Part shown: positions 51,780 to 62,330 of the stretch, one piece after another
How positions within the stretch are numbered: position 1 is the first letter of the stretch
Layout of the letters: each line of letters starts with the position of its first letter
NCBI GenBank assembly: GCA_963965975.1
Contig: OZ014415.1
Coordinates: 8,347,057-8,411,056 of the forward strand
Direction of reading: 5' to 3'
Source: Xestospongia bergquistia
Taxonomy: Eukaryota; Porifera; Demospongiae; Haplosclerida; Petrosiidae
DNA length: 64,000 nt
Translations under genes and position numbers: made by a program
The notes under the pieces: model-generated
The model's input: the letters and a program-made list of their open reading frames with translations, nothing else
Databases searched by the model: none
What the model was told of the DNA's origin: nothing

Positions 51780-54709
51780 GATCATTAAACATTAGCTTTT
51801 TGAAACAAGAATTGCTACAGCAATAAACAAATTACTTCATTGCATCAATATGTTACACTATAAAGAAAGTATAAACTGATGTCCTTGTACATGTACATGA
51901 TCTGTTAGTACATTATTGATTATATAATAAATACAAAGAGTGTTTATAATAACATTAATACACAAACCTTATATTGACTTGAATGTAAAATTATTGGAAT
52001 TAAGGTATACCATTATAGGAAGAGGGAACTAACTTCCTGTAGTATAACCAGTCATTATGTAATGTTTATATACAGTTATATAATGAAATTTTTATACTAA
52101 CAATCTGTACAGTTTGAACCAAACCATTTGATGGATTTTGAACTAAAACATCCATTTCTTTAATCAGTCCATCCATCTCTCTATCCATCATTATCTATTC
52201 ATTTATTTTCTATCAATATCTATCCATCTATAGTTGTTACCATTGCTCAGTCATTTGCTATTTACTTCTTTTTCTACTGATCAGATTATAATGTAGTATT
52301 TATTTCCCACTAAACTAGAGAAGAGGGACTATCTGTTTGCTAGTATAAACAATGTGTTGAAGAGCATCCACTTGTTATCATTGTATGATCATGGAACGAG
52401 TCATATACCATATAAGTTGTAATACTATACCCCATGGTGTATGTACTTATATAGTATTTCATACTTTACATGCTATGAATATTATTGAAGAATTGACAAA
52501 ACATTGTTGTCTCTCAAACTCTATTAAAAGATTCTGTTCCTCTGAGTCACTCAGTCTTGTTTTAAAACTCAATCACTGATTCCATGGCCAATAGCAAAGT
52601 GAGTATTCTCTAACATGTTATTTCAACTAATGAATAGAATAGTCCATCTTCTTTGGTTCAGTATCAAATCAAATTATATAGAACTTGATCAGTGATAAAG
52701 GACATTGCTTTAAAATAGTAATTGGTTGAGCAATAACAACTAAGAGGATGGATTAAATGAGTGAATGGACAGATATATTAATATATAGATGAAAGAATTG
52801 AAGGAAGGATCAGATAATGGATGGATGAAAGAATGGATAGATGGATGGATGGATGGATGGATGGATGGATGATCAGGTACCGGTAAAGGAAATGAACTTT
52901 GGTTAAAGTCTTTTATTTTAAATGGTTCAAAGGATCAAATTGTTTTTGGCAATATTCCTATTATGTAAACATTACATAAATAGGAATACAGGATATAGCA
53001 CATTCCAAGTGGACAACCAGTAAAGAAGATCAGCTATTATGTTTGTCTTGTTATGAAAACCTATTTATCCATTAATGATATAAGTTACATCATCACTATA
53101 TACCAAGTCTAATATAATATTAATATTGTATTAATATTATATTATATTTGGTAATATAGCAATGATGTAAGTTGAATGATCAAATCATGATTTGGTAATT
53201 GTAGGATACTTAATTATAAATATAAGTATTGATGTCAATTGGATAATATATAAGAAATGTTTAATCTATAAGATTACTTCTATAAATGGATAACATATGA
53301 TAAGTAAATGGACAAATATATGGATGAATGAATGGATGGATGGATGAATGGATGAATTGATGGATGGATGAATGGATGGATGAATGGATGGATGGTTGAA
53401 TGGATGGATGAATGGATGGATGGATGGATGAATGAATGGATGGATGGATGGATGAACGGATGGATGAATGGATGGATGGATGGATGAATGGATGGATGGA
53501 TGGATGGATGGTATGGGACTTGGCTTAAGAGAAGTAGTAGGAATTTGATGATCAAGAACTATTTATAGTATTAACAACTAAAAATACTTTTAAACAGTTA
53601 AATAGGAACAGTTGGGATAGGGTAAGAGGGGCAAATTAGGTCTGAATACAATCTGATTGCCTTCCAATCTTGTCCATCTTCTTACTCCACTGAAACATAA
53701 CTGTAAATTAAGAAATTTATTAAATATTTAACATTAATGTCATTATACTCCCAAAATGTTAGTATTATCCTTTCTAGTAAAAACATACTATAGTTAGATC
53801 ATTGGTAGATGACAGATGATGGCTTTAACTGATCATTTACTATGATTTCAATGACTTGTGTACACAATTATACATATTATATGAGATCTGACTGACATAA
53901 ATAAAGCTATATAGAAAGTTTGTTGGAACTTACATACTAAGTAACTCTTATCAATATTATGGAGCTAAGATAAATGACATCATTGATCTCTTCTATTGCA
54001 CATTATGTCATCTATCTTAATAACTCACCAAATTTGTCTCATTTCGAGAATAATTATAGTTTTGTTTATACAGCAAAGAATGAATATCTCGAGAATACAA
54101 CTCCTACCTCTAGAGCATGTATGCATATGTTGGACTAAGGTACATTTTCAAAACACACATACAAACAAAAAATTAACTTTATAATACTATACTATACTAA
54201 GAATTTTTCAATACACATTAATAACAGAGTATAGTCTAAATATACTCTATAGAATAAATGAAGCTTGCTATGTTATAGGAGTTTATTAGTTGTTACTGTT
54301 ATTAAGTTATATTCAAAATCATTTATTTTCAGTAATTGGATCTTTTAAATAGATCTGGTTACTGACTTGGAAGCCCTATTATCAAAACTATTTAAATTCT
54401 GCTATGAATATCGTAGCTAGTTCTATAAACAGTTGATGTATAGTTGTTTTTGTGGTTGTAATTTGAGGAAGAGACATGTGCATATGTAGCTACTACTACT
54501 ATATTTTAAGACAACTTTCACGTAGCACCTAGTAGTGATTTATTGGTCAAGTTGAGCGTAAATCAAGTGCACAAAATTTGCAGTTAAACTATGGGAGGGT
54601 TGTGTATATTAAATATGAATATTTTAATAATATTCATTACTATATATATTGTGTGATGATAGTAACTTCGACTGTTGCTTGTCAGTATTGACCACTAGCG
54701 GTTGCAAAG
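51780..54709. other. AT-rich spacer, no convincing gene
   Basis: Contains blocks shared with 36-38 kb, a palindromic element at about 53072-53177, and unique-looking sequence from 53.6 kb. A 62-codon frame at 53996-54184 has no recognisable content and I do not call it. Confidence 0.5.
53321..53511. repeat. GGAT/GAAT tetranucleotide array
   Basis: About 190 bp of imperfect GGATGGATGAAT repeat. A shorter related array is at 52800-52870. Confidence 0.9.
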
Positions 54710-56332
54710 ATGAAGAGAGCGCCTGTCAAGAAAGACCGGTTACCACGATTTCTAGTAAGTCAATGAGTGTTGTTTGTTATGTCATAGATACTTACCTTCC
54801 TCATAAGTAAGCACCTATGGTTTTGTTAACAATTCTTACCACTAAAGTGCTATAAATAGTCCTGATGAGATACCACTAGTCTTACAATTATATCGCCTGC
54901 TAGTTAACTGACAATAGCTAGCATTGTTGTGCATTTTGAAACAATTGTGGAAGAACCTTAAAAAGCTGGAATTGCCTTATAATTAAATATGCACGTGAAC
55001 TCTGACCTTTTTCTTTGCACTAATCTTACTTCAAAGTACAATGCATGATAGGAATATGCTGTAGGAGAGTAATGAGACACAAATGATCTCCTAGGGAGAA
55101 TAAGGAGATATAAATGATGTCCCAATGATCAGCCAAAAGGTTATTTTGTTAGTAGTTACAAAGACACTAAGCTAAGTCCAATACCTGAGATGGTTCAACA
55201 TATTAAATCTATCATGCATTCTACTTTGCACTTTTTTATAAGGAGCTGATGAAGAAGCCCTTTAGGCCAAAATGTTGTTTTATAATAAAACTTTTTACCA
55301 TCTTTAAAACAAAAATACCCCTTAATCTCCATAATATTAAGGTAGTGTAGAATGCAGGTTATAGATGGGAAGTTAATACTATATATTCCAGACCCTAAAC
55401 CTTAAACATCAGAACCTAAATGTATTAATTTTGCATTAAAGTACGGTGTTCAACTACCAGCACTCTAGACATTGCCTAATAAATATTAAATTCCCATCAA
55501 AGTACAGCATTTTATTATCATGCCTTAATTTTAGCTCTCTCTGTCTCTATCTCTCTCTCTTTCTCTTTCTTTCTCTTTCTCTAGATCACAATTATTTTAC
55601 TACTTTGTAATAATAATGTATCTGCTATCAGACCAACTTTCACTTCTACATTCTATGAAGCGTCAGTTAAAGAGGATGCACAAGTAGGTTACTACTTTGA
55701 TCTCTTACAAATTGTTAATATGAGCAGTTATAACTCAAACATTAAGTGCAACTTTATATTTCATAGCAAGTTTGTTTGCTAACTAGTAATTATCACTTGT
55801 TTCCTCTGTCTCACTTCCTTGTCTCCCGCAGATTTGCCACATACTACTCCATTCCTTAGAGGCTGATACTAGTAATGTTATAACAAAGTATAGTCTTGTT
55901 GGAGAGCGAAGCCAAGACTTCTCTATCACACCTTATGGATCTCTACAAGTAGCTAGACCTTTAGATCACGAACAAAAAGATCATTATGAATTAACTATAG
56001 CTGGAATTAGTGTTACATATCCTTATGAAATGGCATATTCACTGGTTGCTATAGATATTGAGGATGTCCCGGATAATTACCCGGTATTTGAGAAAGCAGT
56101 GTGGGTTAAAGAGTGTCAAACAATCAAAGAAACTTTTTTTTCAGTTATTTTTTTCTCTTCACTAATTCTAGCAATAATCATTGTTATGCTTCGTATTTTA
56201 CGAATACAAGGTAATGATCCACTGGTCAATCATGGACGCGATAATCTTGAGCTAGAAGCAAGAAGTAATGAAAAGCAAACTGACCTGGCTTATTCTTACA
56301 ACAGATTTACTACAACATTTAAGATCAATTAA
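54710..56332 (+). CDS. Single-cadherin-repeat type I membrane protein, 3 exons
   Basis: Exons 54710-54754, 55585-55683 and 55832-56332 join in phase 0 to give 214 residues. The start is the ATG heading MKRAPVKKDRLPRFL; the next exon supplies the hydrophobic core of a signal peptide (ITIILLLCNNN), so the signal is split by an intron. Residues about 33-133 resemble one cadherin repeat: YSLVGE, FSITPYGSLQVARPLDHE (the LDRE-type motif), HYELTIAG, and a degenerate calcium-linker DIEDVPDNYPVF. A transmembrane helix spans about 149-168, followed by a tail of about 44 residues (LELEARSN, TDLAYSYNR, TTT). It has one extracellular domain only, unlike classical cadherins, and no catenin-binding motif that I can see. 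It is probably a small adhesion or receptor-like surface protein. The tail resembles that of its neighbours. Confidence 0.75.
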
Positions 56333-57248
56333 CTATATTTACATCTCTATACAGATCTGTATGAGGTTTTAAACCTTAAAACTTGTTGAGCCCATTTTGT
56401 TTATATACTTTTGTTATTAATTAATTTGTTCTTTCATTTATTGTTATATAATCTTTAATCTTTATTTTATTCATTTATTGAAATTAATGAAGAATAGTCT
56501 TAAATATGTAATAAATATGTATAATATAAAAATATGTAATAGATATAAGAGTATGGATGATGGATGGATGAATGGATAGTCAATCAGACACATACATTAT
56601 ACTATCATAAAGTCAGTAATTGTAACATTTCTCCATGTGTAGTTGTTAAGGAAATTAATAATAATGTTACAATGTTTATAATGTTACATTTTAGTTGAAG
56701 TAGTTCAAACAATACAAATTGTTAGTATGATAACAAATCCATTACATCACTATATATCAGTATTTACTACTATGTGATAATGATACACATTATATAAACT
56801 ACATAGTATTAATTGTTGTGTTAACTATTTAGAGTATAATATCTTTTAGAATTTAGAATTATATCATTAAAAATTGAGAGTGACATTTTCTGCTGGTACC
56901 AATGGCTATCAAAATGACAGCTGGAGACTTAAACTGACTTAAAAGTTGCTCGTGTATAAATTGATGGATGGACAGATAGATGGACAGATTAACATGTATA
57001 AATATTATAATTATATTCCATTAAATTTTAGTTATTTAATAACTATCATCATAAAATTTAATATTCAAAATTAATAAGTCGTGGTGAATATTAATATTAT
57101 TATACATTTTATAACATATATATTATACTTCCTGTTCCGTTTCCGCTTTATTATTACTCTATTAAGAGTCAAGTAGGCTGAAACACGTGTCATTTCCAGT
57201 CTAAACGGTATTCCAATTGTACAATAGTAGTGGCTGGAACGTCTTGCA

Positions 57249-57701
57249 ATGGAGCCGTGGAATATTTCCAGTAATGGAAACTTTATGTTTCAAGAATTGA
57301 GTTTATATCGTAAGTTCAACTAAAGAATTAACCGTTAAGTTACCCTTTCTTTTTCAACAGCTTTAAACGACACGTATCTCGTTCTTTCGTTGGAATTTCA
57401 ATTAATTATTCTGTTGATTATTCGTCTCCTGCTCATTATCGCCCAACGAGACGATAACCATGGAGCCGATGGTGATCTAGAACTAGCGATAAACGATGGC
57501 CTAAGAGACGATGACCATGGAGCCGATGGTGATCTAGAACTAGAGATAAACGATAGCCCAAGAGACGATGACCATGGAGCCGATGGTGATCTAGAACTAG
57601 AGATAAACGATAGCCTAAGAGACGATGACCATGGTGATCTAGAACTAGAGATAAACGATGGCTTAAGAGTCACAGAGGTGGTTTATTGTTGCAACAGATA
57701 A
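57249..57701 (+). CDS. Small membrane protein with acidic 19-residue repeats, 2 exons
   Basis: Exon 57249-57309 (ATG, 20 codons plus one base) joins exon 57361-57701 across a 51-bp GT-AG intron in frame, giving 133 residues. The N-terminus has two N-glycosylation sequons (NIS, NDT) and no clear signal peptide. A hydrophobic segment (about 33-47, LIILLIIRLLLIIA) follows, then four acidic repeats of the form RDDDHGADGDLELEINDSL, and a short end TEVVYCCNR. The first-exon join is inferred from phase and splice sites. Topology is likely N-out, C-in. No known family. The end matches the tail motif of the cadherin-like protein just upstream. Confidence 0.6.
57449..57671 (+). repeat. 57-bp coding tandem repeat
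   Basis: Four near-identical 57-bp units (GACGATGACCATGGAGCCGA start) encode the acidic repeat. The last unit lacks nine bases in frame. Confidence 0.9.
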
Positions 57702-57916
57702 TTTTAAATAACATCCAAGAACAAAGCTGTATCTCCACCCTATATGTCCATGTAGGCGTATGGCAAATTTTTTGAGTTGAATATTTAGAAAAATTGTTAG
57801 ACCCACTTTGTTATTAACTTTTGTTTATAATTTTGTTAAATTGTAATGATGTCATTCATTTAATTCCTAATTGTTGAACTTGAACAAAAGTCCAAACTTG
57901 ATTGCAGATATTTCTC

Positions 57917-59783
57917 TCAATCTTGTACAAGACTTAGTCTAATAACAAGTGGGCGTTCCTTAAGACATTGCCTTAAATGTCGAACAAAACTGTCCCTTAC
58001 ACTTGAGAAAGCCATTATGTTCTCTGGTTCAGCATCAAGCCAAAATTTATTGAAACTGTACAAGATATAACCTATAATGTTAAAAGAACAGTTTGAAATA
58101 TGCATAGCTATATAGATGTTATATTATAACATTAAATGTTTTGTTCTATTATTTTAGGTTAAGATATTGATTCATTTAGTTACTATGGCTATCTAAACTG
58201 TCATAGTTGTTGACATATTGTCTTACAATGTGCTTCCATAAAATCAGTTACTGTGACAACTCTCCCTTCAGTAGTCAAATAGTAGTAATACTCCAATGTA
58301 TTGTCCATTATCATGTTATAAAGTATACTAGTTATATTAATACTGGTAATAGCTAATGGATACCTACATGTAGAGAACAAGATATATATAATATTGTTAT
58401 ATTAAAAGTTTTATTAACCCTTTTGTTAGATGTTGGGAATGTCCATGTATTTGACGTGCTTTTCCATTGTGCATTTCAGCAAAGTAACTATATTTAAAAA
58501 AGAAATTATCCGTGGCAATAGGACATGTGTTTAAAGTATTTAATAGATTAACAATCATGTATTAAAAATGTGTGTCATTCCAGTGGTTTGACAGTAAACT
58601 AATAAAGGGAGGTAAAAAGCTGTGTCATGAAAACCATACTAATTGACAACACTTACTATGTAAATAAAGGGCAGGACCAGGCCATTTTGTATCAACAGCA
58701 CAAGCTTTGATATGTTCATTCACTGTTATTTTACTTACACAAGACATTGTAGTCCTAGTATACCCATTCCACGAAAATCAGTTGCTGGATCTTTTCCTTG
58801 AAAACCAATAGTACCCCAATGATTACCAAAACGATCTTTTAACTCTGTATCAGGAAGTAGCAGAGACCACAACTATAAAAGAGAGAAAAATAAAACATTT
58901 GTCCACCATCATTCATCTATCCATTGATCCATCTGTCCATTCATTCATCCATCCATCTGTCCATCTACCTTAGTCAGTAATTGTTCATGTTCAGTGTTTT
59001 CCAGTGAGTATTGTTCTTTCCTCATTTGTTCTACATCTCCTTTTAACACAGTGTATCCAATAATTGGTAAGAGACAAGGATTTAAACGCGCTACAAAACT
59101 GGAAAAATTTTAAAACATTAACAATAAACATGTTTAGCATGTGTTACTTGGAAATCGAGAGGTCAAAGGTTAAATTATAACTCACTTTGGATCTTTTTCA
59201 GGTGGTATCTTTTTAATTCTCAAAATAATCTGTAAGGCATTATCAGGTTCTACATTCTCTGATTGACTACTGTCGACAATTCTTTTAAGATCCTATAAAG
59301 AGAGAATGGAGGCCCTTACTATATACACAAAAAACATCATTATATAAACAACAAAGGACATTCTATTAGATCTCCAGATATATGAATAGCACAATAACAT
59401 TGTTCAATTCTAACAACGATAGAATACAATGTCTGAATATATACTACAATATCAAAGAGAAAATGAACAATGACATCAATTATAGTAGCCCAGCCCCTTT
59501 AATTAAAATTAATGAAATTACTCCATAAAAAACTGTTACATGCCATATATGAAATAGTTTACCTCATGTTTAGAAGTCCTCAATGATCTAGCTACATGAA
59601 GTAATAATTTATTAAGTTAATTGATTTTATTTTCAATGGATTATATAACTTACCAATACTCACAGTCCTAATAGGAACATCTTCTGTCTTTTGACAAATT
59701 CTCTGTAACTCACATTTACCAGTTAACAGTCGTAATATCCATTTACAGATCCGCCAGAAAACGAGAGAAAAATAACTAGACAT
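57917..59783 (-). CDS. ELMOD2: ELMO-domain protein (ELMOD1/2-like), 8 exons
   Basis: Minus-strand exons 59783-59654, 59591-59563, 59292-59186, 59098-58969, 58872-58739, 58487-58419, 58363-58227 and 58071-57917 join without a phase break to give 296 residues, the usual ELMOD1/2 length. ELMODs are GTPase-activating proteins for Arl2 and Arf-family GTPases. The N-terminus (WRICKWILRLLTGKCELQR) matches the family's membrane-proximal start. The catalytic signature W-x-x-IGFQGKDPATDFRGMGILGL lies at about 151-173 with the Arg finger candidate at Arg166. YFAE and the C-terminal FNKFW motif are also present. I chose the ATG at 59781-59783 because the frame upstream offers only a GTG. The symbol is a best guess between ELMOD1 and ELMOD2. 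Confidence 0.88.
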
Positions 59784-59856
59784 TTTGATAGGGCTCACCC
59801 TCCTGACTCCACCCACTTGTGAAAAAATTGAATTTTATTAAATTTTCTAACAATAG

Positions 59857-60945
59857 TTAATTTAAAGATTCCTCTATAGTTTTTAATAAAACTTTAGCTC
59901 CTTCACTCTTTGTAGACACAGTTCTCAGCTCCTCTACAGTAGGTCTTAATATCTCTAATATAACTTCCTTGGACTTGTGACAACCAACAACCATACTAGA
60001 TAATAACAAAATATTCATACTCATAATCTAATACATTCATTATCTCAGACCCAAACTCCCAATCTTAAATCTCAAAAACACACAGCTTATTTTTAACCCC
60101 AAATGTAGCATCTAAACCTACACACCTCTATTGTCATGTGATAATAGAGTGTAGTTGAAAGGTTTTAAACAGAACAAGGGATATAAGTATGACCATTATA
60201 TAAATGTGTGTATGGAACATTACTTACTAGGTCCAAACCAAATGACCACACTATAAAGACTCAAGTAGACCTGTTATATACCAGTACATGATATTGAAAG
60301 TATATGTACAATATATGTACATGTACAATACATGTATATTGAATAACAATGACACCTATTGTTTACAAATGTCACAATAGCAACTACACCTAGCAACTCA
60401 TTTAATGAAGACTAAAACCACAAGGTGGAAAAAAAGACTATGTTGTTTTGATAGCCAAATACAAGGGTCTAACTCCCCTCCCCCCCCAGTTGGTACCACT
60501 ATTGAACTGGACCAGACCTCTCTATGAAAAGGGCCAGTTTTGGGGACTAGTTTGGGTGTACAGTCATTAGTAATACCTTCAGTATTACTAATGACTGTAT
60601 TATATAATACAAAAAATATATCGAATTATATTATATTATATTATTAACAGCTGCAGTCCTCTTGCAGCTGTTAAATATTATATAATAAAATTATAGTGTT
60701 AAGTACATACATACCTTGACAATACAAAACATCCTCTATTAGTACTAGACCAACTCTGAATAGCAGCATCAGATATGGTCTGTGTTATAATGTCACCCAA
60801 TAAAGGTGTGTCTATGAGAGAAGCAATAGAAAATAATACAATAGATAAAAGGGAACACATGATGTGATGTACATATGTATATCTACATGGACATATCCCA
60901 TAAATGGAGAGGACACTAGATAAATAATACCTTCTCTTGTTGTTC
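59857..60945 (-). CDS. PUM3: 3' exons of a probable PUM3 (Puf-A/CPL-domain) gene
   Basis: Exons 60811-60715 and 59995-59857 join in phase (2/1) and end at TAA 59857-59859. A 15-base exon at 60945-60931 fits upstream in phase. The peptide reads AIQSWSSTNRGCFVLSS and later SEGAKVLLKTIEESLN, which resembles the extreme C-terminus (CPL domain) of PUM3, a nucleolar Puf-repeat protein of ribosome biogenesis. I find no further 5' exons before the divergent gene start at 62149, so this may be a translocated 3' fragment rather than a full gene. The micro-exon is the least certain part. Confidence 0.45.
60559..60599. repeat. 18-bp perfect hairpin
   Basis: 60559-60576 pairs perfectly with 60582-60599 around CTTCA. 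A second hairpin, TTAACAGCTGCA (60644-60655) with 60663-60674, lies just downstream. Both are in the PUM3-like intron. Confidence 0.9.
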
Positions 60946-60950
60946 CTATA

Positions 60951-61401
60951 AGACAATGTAATAAACAAAAATAAAAGAAACAAAGTGTAGTGATTGTATA
61001 TTGTATATAGATATAAGACCAAAAATTTGTTGAAACCACATTTGAGAGTTGATTCCCCATAGGCATGTGATTAATGAACAAAGTGCATTGTTATCATGTG
61101 ATTTAAAGTTATTGTCTCCATTAGTATCAATTGATCCTATATAAATACCATTGAAGTCACTAGATCAGTTCCATATGACTGATCCTATCAGCCGAGCATC
61201 ACAGATTATGGCCAAATATATCACTGCTGTACAAGAAGACAATGTAATAAACAAAAATAAAAGAAACAAAGTGTAGTGATTGTATATTGTATATAGATAT
61301 AAGACCAAAAATTTGTTGAAACCACATTTGAGAGTTGATTCCCCATAGGCACGTGATTAACAAACAAAGTGCAGTGTTATCATGTGATTTAAAGTTATTG
61401 T
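60951..61401. repeat. 165-bp direct repeat
   Basis: 60951-61115 recurs with few changes at 61237-61401 (offset 286). Both copies start AGACAATGTAATAAAC and end AAAGTTATTG. Confidence 0.9.
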
Positions 61402-61409
61402 TCGCATGT

Positions 61410-61829
61410 CACATTAAACATTTCTTATATATTATCCAATTATATTTATAATTGAGTATCCTATAACTACCAAATCATGATTTGATCATGTGACTTATAT
61501 CATCACTATATACCAAGTATAATATAATATTAATAAAGTATTAATATTATATATATACTTGTAACAACTGCTGGCTATTGATCTTCTCTTACTACTTGCC
61601 CACTGGGAATGTGCTATATACTACTAAACAAACATTTGCATTGTGATATGTTAATTGAATGACATTTAAATGATATACACAACACCTACATGTGTAATAT
61701 AAAAATCTATCTCTGTCATAGTTATCACATTATCTTATCATTAGGTATCTGGGCTCTTCTCTCAGGAGTGTGGTCGTATGAAGGACTTTATACGTGTCCA
61801 CTCATTTACATATGATTTTCATATCAGAA
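61410..61829. other. Inverted array spacer and orphan SZT2 exon 20 fragment
   Basis: About 61410-61620 is an inverted relative of the 38.0-38.26 kb spacer, including part of its palindromic element. 61745-61829 (plus) is the start of exon 20 with its acceptor, broken off after TTTCATATCAGAATG. Confidence 0.7.
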
Positions 61830-61993
61830 TGTCTGTCTAAATGACATTTCATGTTAAAATCTAGTCAAAACAATGTTTGGTGTCCACTCTCGTACAGTAG
61901 ATATTAACTTACTGGTAACTTCACTTGATGCTTTATGAAGTGAACAGAAGAGTCATAAGAGAAAAATATAAAAGAATTATTATCAGTAGATAC

Positions 61994-62149
61994 CTGTTTC
62001 AAGCACCAATGATGGCATTTAATAAGTTGTAGGTAGGTGTCTTCTGAGTGAGAATATTGTAGAGAAATCTTATTGCAACCATCAACAGAACAGCACCAAC
62101 ATTTTGTCACAATAAGGAACAAGACAAGATAACCTAATATAATATTCAT
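61994..62149 (-). CDS. First exon of an unidentified secreted, Cys-containing protein
   Basis: The ATG at 62147-62149 opens 52 codons ending in phase 0 at a GTATCT donor. The start is a clear signal peptide (MNIILGYLVLFLIVTKC), followed by a short mature part with paired cysteines (CCSVDGC, IKCHHWCLKQ). Upstream in-frame codons exist but would precede the signal peptide. I could not place the next exon. Head-to-head with the gene at 62331. Function unknown. Confidence 0.4.
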
Positions 62150-62285
62150 AGTCAGAAGTGTTGCAAAAATATCATGAATTCTACAAAACGCTACCTTATA
62201 TACGTTCCCTCCAATAAAAGGTGTGGCTACTCTGCATCTGCCGTCCAAAATAAGGAGGAAATAACGACACACGTCTTTACTAAAC

Positions 62286-62297
62286 TGTGCATGCGCA
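62286..62297. promoter_or_regulatory. NRF1-like site in a bidirectional promoter
   Basis: TGTGCATGCGCA differs at one position from the NRF1 consensus YGCGCAYGCGCR. It lies between the divergent starts at 62149 (minus) and 62331 (plus). A role in transcription is inference. Confidence 0.35.
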
Positions 62298-62330
62298 ATT
62301 AAATATGCAAAACAGCAGGAAGGTTTAGTT

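Noticed and set aside
53996..54184. 62-codon frame upstream of the cadherin-like gene
   Set aside because: No signal peptide, domain, splice pattern or repeat elsewhere to support it.
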